This document shows, piece by piece, positions 37,359-46,061 of a stretch of DNA of 64,000 nucleotides. The stretch lies in NCBI GenBank assembly GCA_036702975.1, contig DATNPX010000034.1, positions 1 to 64,000 on the forward strand, written 5' to 3'. A program made the position numbers and the translations under genes. The DNA is from DATNPX01 sp036702975 (GTDB lineage: Bacteria; Cyanobacteriota; Vampirovibrionia; Obscuribacterales; Obscuribacteraceae). How positions within the stretch are numbered: position 1 is the stretch's first letter; the number at the start of each line of letters is the position of its first letter. The notes beneath the pieces were generated by a model, which searched no databases, was not told where the DNA came from, and was given only the letters and a program-made list of their open reading frames with translations.

Positions 37359-37751
37359 TTGCTTTATGAGGGTCTGCTCATTCACACGAGAATCTGTGCA
37401 ATCTGTCGAACCACTCGGCAACAAAGCGAAATGTTTCGTCTCACAGTAGACCACGAAACGAACCAAGTCGGCTTGAACGACCGTGAACCGCCTGATAGCA
37501 CGGAACTCCACACGGCAGCCGGGTCCACTAGCAAAAAGTTATTCGGGCGTTCCGCCTATATCTGCCGAAATGAAAACTGTGTGCAACAAGCAGCCAAAAG
37601 TAATCGCTTGAAATTGGCCCTGGAAGGACGACGAATCAAAGGCGTGGAACCCAAGCGGCGGATTGTCTGGCCGCTTGAACCACAACTTATCCAGCTTATA
37701 TCCAGCAAGTGCACAGAAGCTGCAAAAACATGCCAAAATACTCAGAGATAG
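37359..37751 (+). CDS. ylxR: YlxR (DUF448) family RNA-binding protein
   Basis: Small protein found between nusA and infB in many bacteria. The signature is present near the start: HTRICAICRTTRQQSEMFRL, and later GRSAYICRNENCVQQAAKSNRLKLAL, matching the family's GRGAYVC...C...A pattern. The start is unclear: a TTG opens the frame seven codons before the conserved HTRICAIC, but there is no ribosome site at it; GAGG lies 8 bases before an ATT codon closer to it. A 35-residue C-terminal tail exceeds the usual 90-100 residues. Confidence 0.88.
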   Translation: MLYEGLLIHTRICAICRTTRQQSEMFRLTVDHETNQVGLNDREPPDSTELHTAAGSTSKKLFGRSAYICRNENCVQQAAKSNRLKLALEGRRIKGVEPKRRIVWPLEPQLIQLISSKCTEAAKTCQNTQR

Positions 37752-37761
37752 GAGAACTTGT

Positions 37762-40452
37762 ATGAACGATCGTGTCCGAATCTATGAGCTGGCGCGCCAG
37801 ATGAACCTCGAAAACGAGGACATCATCACGGCGTTGCGGGAGCTTGGATACGATGTGAAGAGCCACTCGAGCACCATCGACAAAACGGCAGTCGGTTTAC
37901 TTATTCAACACATTGGCAAGAAAAGACAACAAGCACAGGAGAAGACGAAAGCAACTACCGCTAAGATACCCGCTGCGGCCGGAAAAGCCGCACCTAAAGC
38001 AGCCCCCCCACCGCCAGCTCCCGTCAAGGCAAAACCGAGAGTCTTGAATCGCTACCGCCCCGAACCGGTTGGCGAAACACCAGATCCGAATGCGGCAGCG
38101 GCTCCGGCTGCGACTTCGACTCCCACGCCAGGCAACGGTCAAGTGACGGCACCTGTCGAGATTGCAGAAAAAGTAGCTCCCACTCCAACAGCATCAACCC
38201 CAACACCTCAAGCGCTAGCGCCTAGTCAACCGGCGACAACGGCATCGGCTTCCGCCGCCGCAACAGCAACTCCCGTTGCAACTCCTCAACCTGCAGCAAA
38301 GGAGGCAACACCTCTACCGGCAGAACCGGTTGAAACGGCAAAGCAGCCCGAGCCTCAGGCGAAGCCGCCCCAACCTGAACAAAAGTCAACAACACCGAAT
38401 GTAGAGGAAGAGGACAAAGGCGACGAGGAGAAAGAAGAAGAACGATACGAAACAGAAAACGTGAAATCAGAAAGAGAAGAGGACGTGCATCCACGCGGTC
38501 AAGCAGTCAGACCAATGACACCATCAGTTCCAGTTCGCATTGCAGCTCCTTCAGTCAGGGCAACTCCACACAGACCACAGAAAACGCATAGGCAGACTCC
38601 GGCTGAAAGACACAGTAACCAGCAGCGAAAAGAAGACAAACGCCCGGCTGCAGCTCCTGTCGAAGTACCGAAAATCATCACGCTCACGACAAACCTGACG
38701 GTAAAAGAGCTGTCTGAAAAGATGGGCGTGGCCGTCGAAGAGATCATCAAGCGGATGATGACCAAAGGTGTTTTGCGCACTGTCAATCAACTCGTTGAAC
38801 TTGAATTGGCCAAAGACTTGGCCACTGAAATGGAATACGAAGTGTTGACCGAAGAGTTTGCCGAAACTCCTGAGCAGGTCGAATCCCAGCCGGAATTGAC
38901 CGAAGAAGAGCAGGCAGCTCTCATCACCAGACCGCCCGTCGTGACGATTATGGGTCACGTCGACCACGGTAAGACAAGCTTGTTGGACGCAATTCGCCAG
39001 ACCAAATTCCTCTTGACCGACGCAGAAGCTGGTGGTATTACACAGCACATCGGTGCTTATCACGTCGAAGTGAAACAAAAAGATGGTCCGGATCGCCAGA
39101 TCGTCTTCCTGGATACACCGGGTCACGAAGCGTTCACAGCCATGAGAGCGCGCGGAGCAAAAGCGACAGACATCGCCATTCTGGTGGTGGCAGCCGACGA
39201 TGGCGTCATGCCTCAGACAATTGAAGCAATCGACCACGTAAAGGCCGCTGGGGTTCCACTCGTTGTAGCAGTAAACAAAATCGACAAAGCCGGAGCCGAT
39301 CCTGACCGTGTGCTCACTCAATTGATGGAGCACGGAGTTCTTTCGGATAAATATGGTGGCGATACTGTTACCTGTAACGTTTCAGCAAAGAAACGTCAAG
39401 GTTTGGAAGAGTTGCTCGAAATGATTCTGCTCGTCGCAGACATTCTCGACCTCAAGGCCAATCCGGATAAGCTCGCATCAGGTGTGATTATCGAAGCAGA
39501 AAAATCTCGCCAGAAGGGAGCTGTTGTTACAGCCCTCGTCGAAAACGGTACATTGTACGAAGGCAATTTGATCGTCGCCGGCATTCAATCAGGCAAAGTC
39601 AGAGCTCTGTCTGACGACCACGGACGCCGCGTAAAGGCCGCCGGTCCATCGATGCCTGTAGAAGTGCTAGGTCTCGATGAAGTGCCCGGAGCTGGCGACC
39701 GATTTGAAGTCTGCGCAGATCTGGCGGCAGTGAAAGCACTGGTTGAGAAAAACAGGTTGGCGTATGGAGACCGCAAGTCTCAGCACGTCACTCTCGAATC
39801 GCTTCATGACTTGCTCGAGCGTGGTGAAGTGCGCGACTTGAACGTCATCGTCAAAGCTGACGTGCAAGGTACTGCAGAAGCTATTGCCGAATCGATTCGC
39901 AAGCTAAGCGGTAATGAAGTGCAAGTGCGCGTACTGCGCACCGCATCTGGTGACATATCGGAAAACGACGTTAATCTTGCAGCATCATCTAATGCCATTG
40001 TCATCGGCTTCAACGTACAGCCAGACATGAATGCGAAGAATGTTGCCGAAGCGAACGGAGTCGACATCCGCACTTACAGCATCATCTATCAAATTACAGA
40101 TGACCTGGAAAAGGCCATTCAAGGTCTCATTCAACCACTGCGTCAGGAACTGCACATCGGAACCGCCGAGGTTCGCCAAATCTTCAAGTTCGGCAAGAAT
40201 CTCACAATCGCAGGTTGCATGGTGACTGCAGGAAAGGTCCAACGCGGCAGCATCGCCAAGATCGACAGAGGCGGTCAGATCGTACACGAAGGCAAGCTCG
40301 ATACACTCAAGCGCTTCAAAGACGACGCGCGTGAAGTGGCGCAAGGATTCGAGTGCGGCATGAGCTTTGAAAAATTCTCCGACTTGCAGGAAGGAGACAA
40401 AGTTCACTGCTATATCATCGAAGAAAAGAAACGCGAGATAACCAGAAGCTAA
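37762..40452 (+). CDS. infB: translation initiation factor IF-2
   Basis: GTPase that positions fMet-tRNA on the 30S subunit. The ATG at 37762 has AGGAG seven bases upstream and opens with an IF2-N domain (RIYELARQMNLENEDIITALRELGYDVK). A 200-residue Ala/Pro/Thr-rich and then Glu/Lys-rich linker follows. A second IF2-N copy (LTVKELSEKMGVAVEEIIKRMM) precedes the G domain with GHVDHGKTSLLDAI, DTPGHEAF and NKID, then the beta-barrel, IF2-D3 and C-terminal domains. Length 896 is similar to E. coli (890). The long linker resembles cyanobacterial IF-2. Confidence 0.97.
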   Translation: MNDRVRIYELARQMNLENEDIITALRELGYDVKSHSSTIDKTAVGLLIQHIGKKRQQAQEKTKATTAKIPAAAGKAAPKAAPPPPAPVKAKPRVLNRYRPEPVGETPDPNAAAAPAATSTPTPGNGQVTAPVEIAEKVAPTPTASTPTPQALAPSQPATTASASAAATATPVATPQPAAKEATPLPAEPVETAKQPEPQAKPPQPEQKSTTPNVEEEDKGDEEKEEERYETENVKSEREEDVHPRGQAVRPMTPSVPVRIAAPSVRATPHRPQKTHRQTPAERHSNQQRKEDKRPAAAPVEVPKIITLTTNLTVKELSEKMGVAVEEIIKRMMTKGVLRTVNQLVELELAKDLATEMEYEVLTEEFAETPEQVESQPELTEEEQAALITRPPVVTIMGHVDHGKTSLLDAIRQTKFLLTDAEAGGITQHIGAYHVEVKQKDGPDRQIVFLDTPGHEAFTAMRARGAKATDIAILVVAADDGVMPQTIEAIDHVKAAGVPLVVAVNKIDKAGADPDRVLTQLMEHGVLSDKYGGDTVTCNVSAKKRQGLEELLEMILLVADILDLKANPDKLASGVIIEAEKSRQKGAVVTALVENGTLYEGNLIVAGIQSGKVRALSDDHGRRVKAAGPSMPVEVLGLDEVPGAGDRFEVCADLAAVKALVEKNRLAYGDRKSQHVTLESLHDLLERGEVRDLNVIVKADVQGTAEAIAESIRKLSGNEVQVRVLRTASGDISENDVNLAASSNAIVIGFNVQPDMNAKNVAEANGVDIRTYSIIYQITDDLEKAIQGLIQPLRQELHIGTAEVRQIFKFGKNLTIAGCMVTAGKVQRGSIAKIDRGGQIVHEGKLDTLKRFKDDAREVAQGFECGMSFEKFSDLQEGDKVHCYIIEEKKREITRS

Positions 40453-40543
40453 AAACCTCAGGAGCATGGTCTTATTAGACCATCGCTCGGTCAGGTTTCA
40501 GCAATCTGCTTTATTGAAGCGTGTACTCTCGGAGGATAGCCAA

Positions 40544-40897
40544 ATGGCAGGACAAAGATCACAGCGAGTGTCGCAGCAGATAAAGCGCGAGTTGTCGGAG
40601 CTTATTCGTCGAGATTTGAAAGATGCACGTATCGGTGGCATCGTCTCTATTACAGACGTCGAGTGCTCCGCTGACTGCCGCTCAGCAAAAGTCTTCGTTT
40701 CGGTATTCGGCAATGAGGAGCAAAAGAATGGCACAATTGCAGCATTGAACGACCAGCTGGGTTACATTCGCGGAGAACTGTGCCGCCGATTGCAACTGCG
40801 ATTCGCTCCTGAGCTGCAAATCAAGCTGGATGATTCGCTCGAACGAGGAGCAAAAGTATCAGATCTCCTCGGCAAAATTGCTCGCGGTGAAGTTTAG
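40544..40897 (+). CDS. rbfA: ribosome-binding factor A
   Basis: Small KH-type factor for late 30S maturation. The ATG at 40544 with GGAGG eight bases upstream gives 117 residues starting MAGQRSQRVSQQIKRELSEL, as is usual. Core stretches are DLKDARIGGIVSITDVECSAD, AKVFVSVFG and RGELCRRLQLRFAPELQIKLDDSLERG. It lies between infB and truB, 6 bases before truB. The frame is open 26 codons upstream of the chosen start, overlapping the operon spacer. Confidence 0.95.
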   Translation: MAGQRSQRVSQQIKRELSELIRRDLKDARIGGIVSITDVECSADCRSAKVFVSVFGNEEQKNGTIAALNDQLGYIRGELCRRLQLRFAPELQIKLDDSLERGAKVSDLLGKIARGEV

Positions 40898-40902
40898 TCG
40901 AG

Positions 40903-41808
40903 ATGCTGGGCTTTCTCAACGTGTACAAACCAAGCGGTGTCACTTCACATGACATCGTGAAGAGAGTACGAAAGACTCTTTCGATCAAACAAATTGGCCA
41001 TGGTGGCACTCTCGATCCTTTAGCCGAAGGAGTTTTGCCGATAGCGGTCGGACCGGCTTGTCGCTTGCTTCGCTTCCTTGCTCACGATAAAGTGTACGTC
41101 GCAGAGATTCTTCTCGGCGAAAAAAGAGATACCGACGATATAGAAGGCAAAGTCTTGGAGCAATGCTCCGAAGATTTTGTCGCACCGTCACGTGAAACAA
41201 TTGAAAAGGCACTAAAACTATTTGTCGGCGAAATCAAGCAACGTCCGCCTTTATATAGTGCAATTCACCACAATGGCAAACGACTCTATGAACTTGCACG
41301 GGCCGGTGAGACGCCTGAGATCGCAGAGCGACTAGTAGAGATTGTAGCAATCGAAATCATCGACTACACATATCCTGTACTGAAGACGAGAATCTTCTGC
41401 GGCGGCGGCACATACATCAGATCTATCGCTCGCGACCTGGGCGAGCAGCTTGGATGCTTTGGATGCTTGAAGTCCTTGGTGCGAGAAAGGTCTGGTCCCT
41501 TTCAAATAGAAGAAGCGGTCTCTCTCGAAGAGCACAAGGACAAGCTCTCCTTAGAACAGAAAATCGAGACACCAACCAGAGCGCTGGCAAACAATCCAAA
41601 CTCATTAATAGTAGAAATCACTCCTGAACAAAGCCGTGCTTTGCGAATGGGACAAAAGATCGTGTGCCACAATCTAGAGAACCAGGAACAAGTTAAGTGC
41701 GATGCCGCCACAATTCTCGCCGTTTGTAATCAAGAGGTCATAGCCATCTGCAGACTCGACGCTGAGGAACATATCAAACCCGAGGTTGTAATCGCCCATG
41801 CAGGGTAA
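40903..41808 (+). CDS. truB: tRNA pseudouridine-55 synthase TruB
   Basis: Converts U55 of tRNA T-arms to pseudouridine. The N-terminus GFLNVYKPSGVTSHDIV and the catalytic GHGGTLDPLAEGVLP (Asp) are exact. Other family blocks are RPPLYSAIHHNGKRLYELARAG and FCGGGTYIRSIARDLG. The C-terminus carries a PUA-like domain. It ends 11 bases inside the next gene. Length 301 is usual. Confidence 0.96.
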   Translation: MLGFLNVYKPSGVTSHDIVKRVRKTLSIKQIGHGGTLDPLAEGVLPIAVGPACRLLRFLAHDKVYVAEILLGEKRDTDDIEGKVLEQCSEDFVAPSRETIEKALKLFVGEIKQRPPLYSAIHHNGKRLYELARAGETPEIAERLVEIVAIEIIDYTYPVLKTRIFCGGGTYIRSIARDLGEQLGCFGCLKSLVRERSGPFQIEEAVSLEEHKDKLSLEQKIETPTRALANNPNSLIVEITPEQSRALRMGQKIVCHNLENQEQVKCDAATILAVCNQEVIAICRLDAEEHIKPEVVIAHAG

Positions 41809-42562
41809 ACCGCTTGACAGGATATTCATTCTCAACGTCACGATCGTCGTTGAAGCTTTGCTCCTCTTGATCGCCACACTCTGGTGCCAGTTTTGCGAAA
41901 TAGAACTTCTGCCTTTCCTGCACCTCAATAGCAAAATTTTAGCGATCGGATTTGCCTCTGGGCTAGCAATCGCGTTATCCGGCTTTGCCATACTCTGGCT
42001 CTGCAGCAAGCTCAGCGACAAAGCTTCCTGGATCGCAGACTTGCGCAGCATCATAAATGATGAGCTGACGCCGCTTTTCCAGTCGCTCAACGCAGCAGAT
42101 ATTCTAATAATCGCTGCATGCTCCGGTTTTTGCGAGGAGATCTTCTTCCGAGGTGTGGTGCAGGATCAGCTCGGACTCTTCCCAGCAGCCCTGCTCTTCG
42201 GATTCTTCCACTGTCCCACCAGACGCTATCTACCTTACTGTCTCTGGGCGGTGTGCGCAGGTACTTTTCTAGGATGGCTGCTAACCCTGACCAATTCGCT
42301 CTGGGCTCCCGTTTTTGCACATGGTTCGAGCAACTTAGTCGTATTGTTGTATTTGCGATATGGACGAAAAATGGAAAAGTCGGTCTCATCTACTCAATCA
42401 GCTCAACCATCTCAAGAGGGAAAACTCCCCGAGGTAAGCTTGTCTGCAGGCAGTTCGAAAGTCAGCACCAGCAGCCCGAACAATGCATCGTCAGCTCAAG
42501 CGACAAAAGCACCGACAAAGTCTGGCGAGATCAATCAAAGCACAGAGCCCAAAGACGAGTAA
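41798..42562 (+). CDS. CPBP-family intramembrane metalloprotease-like protein
   Basis: Several membrane helices with the CPBP/Abi motifs: GFCEEIFFRG (EExxxR, about 109-118), FGFFHCP and, near the end, FAHGSSNLVVLL. These polar residues line the catalytic site of the Rce1-like proteases. About 65 Ser/Thr/Lys-rich cytoplasmic residues follow the last helix. The start overlaps the end of truB by 11 bases, so it rides at the end of the rimP operon. Substrate unknown. Confidence 0.85.
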   Translation: MQGKPLDRIFILNVTIVVEALLLLIATLWCQFCEIELLPFLHLNSKILAIGFASGLAIALSGFAILWLCSKLSDKASWIADLRSIINDELTPLFQSLNAADILIIAACSGFCEEIFFRGVVQDQLGLFPAALLFGFFHCPTRRYLPYCLWAVCAGTFLGWLLTLTNSLWAPVFAHGSSNLVVLLYLRYGRKMEKSVSSTQSAQPSQEGKLPEVSLSAGSSKVSTSSPNNASSAQATKAPTKSGEINQSTEPKDE

Positions 42563-42582
42563 CCACTGGGCTAGACGCTGAC

Positions 42583-42605
42583 AAAAAGAGAGGGCTGACG
42601 CCCTC
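42583..42605 (-). terminator. bidirectional intrinsic terminator
   Basis: GAGGGC (42590-42595) and GCCCTC (42600-42605) make a 6-bp stem with a TGAC loop. On the minus strand it is followed by TCTTTTTG, ending the HU gene transcript. On the plus strand a CCTCCAATTTTT follows, so it may also end the truB-CPBP transcript. Confidence 0.75.
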
Positions 42606-42632
42606 CCTCCAATTTTTACCGACGAATGTCGA

Positions 42633-43019
42633 TTATCTCTTTTTGCCTTTTTTAGCAACTGGCTTCTTAGCAGCAGCTTTCGGCTTGGAAGCAGATTTCT
42701 TAGTGGTAGCTTGACCCTTTGGTGCAGAAGGAAGCTTGGCCCGTCCGTCGACTACATCTTTGAGTTCCTGACCAGCGCGGAAAACAGGCACTCTGGCTGC
42801 TTCGATACGCAATTTCTGTTTGGGATTCTGTGGGTTAACGCCAGTGCGAGCTTGCCGCTGACGGCGCTCGAATGTACCAAAACCAACAAGAGTGACACGG
42901 TCGCCTTTAGACAATGCTGTAGTCAGTGTGTGCAGCATCGCAGCAACAGCGTTTTGCACCTGGGTCTTTGTTTGGCCAGTGGATTCCGCTATTGAATTTA
43001 CAAGTTCTGCTTTGTTCAT
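42633..43019 (-). CDS. hup: HU-family DNA-binding protein with lysine-rich tail
   Basis: Histone-like DNA-bending protein. The ATG at 43019 (AGGA six bases upstream) gives MNKAELVNSIAESTGQTKTQ, then GDRVTLVGFGTFERRQRQARTGVNPQNP with the DNA-contacting arm, and the usual end VPVFRAGQELKDVV near residue 90. A further 40 residues are Lys/Ala/Pro-rich (KKSASKPKAAAKKPVAKKGKKR), a histone-H1-like tail that ordinary HU lacks. Similar tails occur in mycobacterial HU. The gene is monocistronic with its own terminator. Confidence 0.95.
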   Translation of the reverse strand: MNKAELVNSIAESTGQTKTQVQNAVAAMLHTLTTALSKGDRVTLVGFGTFERRQRQARTGVNPQNPKQKLRIEAARVPVFRAGQELKDVVDGRAKLPSAPKGQATTKKSASKPKAAAKKPVAKKGKKR

Positions 43020-43863
43020 TGTTCTTCCTAACGTTTGAAGTAACTTGATCGATTGGGTCGAGATGCTGTTAGGCACCTGAATTAACTGCGTGATACTACA
43101 TCGGATACAAACGAACTTCAAGTAGTTTCGTCGTCAATTTTCGATCTGATTTCGCATGCACCAAAAGATATCTTCCGTCCAAGATGCTGCTCTATTGCGG
43201 GTTTTAGCCACACCCAGAAAATCGAGAGCGAAACATCAGCGAAAAAATTTTCGGTTCTCATTTAGTGGCATCAATTCCAATTCGCAATAAATTGCGACGA
43301 GCATGTGGCTCGAGAGCGCCAGTAGATAGAGGTTTCGACCAATCAGCCTTGCATACTTTATGACTACATTTTGCTGATTCGCATGTCCGAGTTTCTTTCC
43401 TTTCAAAAATCTGTCATCAAACTCGAGTTGAGTAAGACGAGAATCAGTTCCGCCCGAAGCCAGGCAGGACGCAGGTCCAGGCAAAAAAAATTGAACTAAG
43501 CGGTCTAGTATTACGTTTACAATTCATCGTGCCAACCGATGCAGAATTCAGTTATGAATGTAAATTTCAAGGCGACAAGTTTCGTTAGGACCGCATTACA
43601 GCAGACTTTCCGGGACAGAGGATGCATCGCCAACTATAGTGCCCACCTGTAAACAAACGATGAAGGCTCAGCTTATTTGCGTCAACGCTTCTCTGAACAT
43701 ACCCATATCAAGCAGCTCATCATAGATATCCCTTCTGTATGTCAATAGCCATCTCAGCCCGGTTAACGACGAACCAGAAGCTAATGCCTGGCGGAAAACC
43801 AGATATAATGCACTTTTGCGTTGTGCCGGTTCTTCCTCTAAAGCTCGAAGAGGCTCCAAAATT
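43020..43863. other. 840-base gap without a clear gene
   Basis: Between the HU start and the mnmE start, which point in opposite directions. It must hold both promoters. I found no convincing ORF: an 82-codon minus-strand frame (43236-43484) starts at a TTG without ribosome site. There is a direct repeat of CCAGGC near 43460-43482. No tRNA or terminator was identified. Confidence 0.5.
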
Positions 43864-45435
43864 ATGATTCTGGTTGATACGATTGCGGCAATCTCAACAG
43901 CCCCAGGCACTGGCGCGATCGCCATCATCAGGCTGAGCGGCAAAGATGCCTGGAAGATTGCAAGCAAAATCTTCGAACCTAGAAAATCTGAGAACAAGCC
44001 CGAAAACAAGCGTACAGAGGTCGGAAACGCTGAACAATGGACAGCGAACAGAGCCGTGTTTGGATACGTGGTAGACATACAAACTCGTGCCCACGTCGAC
44101 GAAGTGGTTTTGATTCCATATAAAGGACCGCACAGCTTCACTGGTGAAGATCTGGTAGAAGTGAACTGTCATGGTGGCGCCATCGTCACGCGTGAAATTC
44201 TCAATCTCTGCCTGGCAGGCGGAGCAAGACTGGCTCGACCAGGCGAATTTACTGAACGCGCATTTCTCAACGGTAAGATCGATCTCGTACAAGCGGAAGC
44301 GATCAATGATTTGATATCCGCGAAAACCGCACGGCAGAGCCATCTCGCAGTGTCAGCGTTGAAAGGAGATCTTGGACGAAAGATTCACGAAACGCGAGCA
44401 TCATTGATTGAACTTTTGACGAGAGTGAATGCGGGCATCGACTTCCCCGAAGAAGTAGGCGACATCCCGCTCGACGATGTAAGCTCAAAAGTATCGCTTG
44501 CGAAAACACAGTTGGAAAAATTAGCAGCGACAACACGCTCAGGAAAATTTCTTCGTGAAGGGTTGCGTCTAGCCATAGTCGGCAAGCCAAATGCTGGCAA
44601 ATCTAGCTTGCTCAATCAGCTGCTCAATTTTGAACGGGCTATCGTTACTGAAATACCGGGAACAACTCGTGATGCACTAGAAGAAGTGATCGACATCAAC
44701 GGCATACCAGTCATTCTCACTGACACAGCCGGAATTAGATACACCGAAGATCCCGTCGAACAGATAGGAATCGAACGTTCGATTGAAGCAGCCGAAGCGG
44801 CCGACTTAGTTCTATTTGTCTGCGACCTCGAATCTGAATGGTCGGAGTTAGACAAACTGATAGTAGAGATGATCGGCGACAAACCATTCATCACGCTTGG
44901 CAACAAGATGGATGTATCACCTTCGCACTCGACGGCCTTCGAAGAAACTCAGCACAAGCCTGTGGCCAAAGTACAAGAAGATTCCAGTGACAATAGATGG
45001 GCGCTCTACAAGATTGCAAATACTGCTAGACCTGCACGCGCAGCTTTACGTGAGCGACAGGCGGCTGTGAATGAGGTCGCGTCATCACAGCCGAACATGT
45101 TGGAAGATACAAAGTCGGCCTCTTTGCGGCTCACCATCTCAGCCAAGACCGGAGAAAATCTGGACAAACTCTCACAGTGGATCGAGCAGTGGTCACTCTC
45201 GGCTCAAAATCCCGAAGAGACTGGGGGCTCGCTCAACGCACGCCAGGGTGAACTCTGCATCAAAACGATCGCAGCACTAAATCTGGTATTGGAGACTGTA
45301 AAAAGTGACATGCCTCAGGATTGCTTGGCAACAGATCTAAAGAGCGCAATCGACAATCTATCGGAAGTGTGCGGAGAAGTCGTTTCGGAAGAAGTGATAT
45401 CGAATATCTTCGCCACTTTCTGTATCGGCAAGTAG
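43864..45435 (+). CDS. mnmE: tRNA modification GTPase MnmE
   Basis: With MnmG, installs the carboxymethylaminomethyl group on U34 of tRNA. The ATG at 43864 gives MILVDTIAAISTAPGTGAIAIIRLSG, the normal N-terminal folate-binding domain. The G domain has GKPNAGKSSLL (about 240), a DTAG motif and NKMD (about 347), and the protein closes with the C-terminal FCIGK, in which the Cys is catalytic-essential. Length 523 against about 455 results from a 50-60 residue insertion between NKMD and the G5 SAKTG motif (about 425). Upstream is an 840-base gap. Confidence 0.95.
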   Translation: MILVDTIAAISTAPGTGAIAIIRLSGKDAWKIASKIFEPRKSENKPENKRTEVGNAEQWTANRAVFGYVVDIQTRAHVDEVVLIPYKGPHSFTGEDLVEVNCHGGAIVTREILNLCLAGGARLARPGEFTERAFLNGKIDLVQAEAINDLISAKTARQSHLAVSALKGDLGRKIHETRASLIELLTRVNAGIDFPEEVGDIPLDDVSSKVSLAKTQLEKLAATTRSGKFLREGLRLAIVGKPNAGKSSLLNQLLNFERAIVTEIPGTTRDALEEVIDINGIPVILTDTAGIRYTEDPVEQIGIERSIEAAEAADLVLFVCDLESEWSELDKLIVEMIGDKPFITLGNKMDVSPSHSTAFEETQHKPVAKVQEDSSDNRWALYKIANTARPARAALRERQAAVNEVASSQPNMLEDTKSASLRLTISAKTGENLDKLSQWIEQWSLSAQNPEETGGSLNARQGELCIKTIAALNLVLETVKSDMPQDCLATDLKSAIDNLSEVCGEVVSEEVISNIFATFCIGK

Positions 45436-45501
45436 CTTGTAGAAGTAGCCGTTTATAGATCGCTTGTGATAGATAAAATAGATCGTCTCTGAGGGGAGCT
45501 C

Positions 45502-45957
45502 ATGGCCAAATTACTTGCTGAAGACGAAGAACAGATCAGTCTGCTGGAAATTATTCCGGGCAATAAGGAGAAGATCCACGGACAGGACTGGCAGCGTTTC
45601 AATCTAAAGTTAGCTATCGGCAAAATTGGACTTGCGATTCCACCCGCCGACAATCCTGAAGAGGTGGATTGTCTCATTTGCCGCGAGCCGCAGGACGAAA
45701 TCGGGATTTTGGTGACGAATTTGGAACAATTTTTGAATTCGGCCAAGGATATTGTGCTTTTCGAACCATCCGAGCCGTCCTTCGAGCTTTCGATCCGGCG
45801 AGCACAAGCCGACGGCGCCCGCGTAGAAGTCTGGTTAGACTCGGGCAACGCCACCCAAGGCATTTACCGCTGGGACGCAGTCGGTGCACGGTTCCAGACG
45901 ACTCATAGCCATCTAATGACATTCCTCGAACAACTGAAGCAAGAATTCGCCTGCTAA
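45502..45957 (+). CDS. protein of unknown function, 151 aa
   Basis: A small acidic single-domain protein; no signal peptide or membrane segment. Readable stretches include LLEIIPGNKEKIHGQDWQRFNLKLAIGKIGLAIPPADN, then FELSIRRAQADGARVEVWLDSGNATQGIYRWDAVG and MTFLEQLKQEF. The last third suggests a beta-sheet with a helix, as in some small uncharacterised cytosolic proteins, possibly of immunity-protein type; this is a guess. GGGG stands 5 bases before the ATG. It is 66 bases after mnmE and about 100 before thrS, on the same strand. Confidence 0.7.
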   Translation: MAKLLAEDEEQISLLEIIPGNKEKIHGQDWQRFNLKLAIGKIGLAIPPADNPEEVDCLICREPQDEIGILVTNLEQFLNSAKDIVLFEPSEPSFELSIRRAQADGARVEVWLDSGNATQGIYRWDAVGARFQTTHSHLMTFLEQLKQEFAC

Positions 45958-46061
45958 AATGGCTCTTTACGCTTGCAGCCGATCTGAGCCAGCTTTGCTA
46001 TAAAGGCGGTTTGCGAGGAAATTACGTATGGGGCAAGTTGCCTTAGCAAGAGGATAATTCC

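Noticed and set aside
38551..39333. A 260-codon minus-strand frame
   Set aside because: Antisense shadow of infB.
43236..43484. 82-codon minus-strand frame in the HU-mnmE gap
   Set aside because: Starts at a TTG without ribosome site; composition gives no support.
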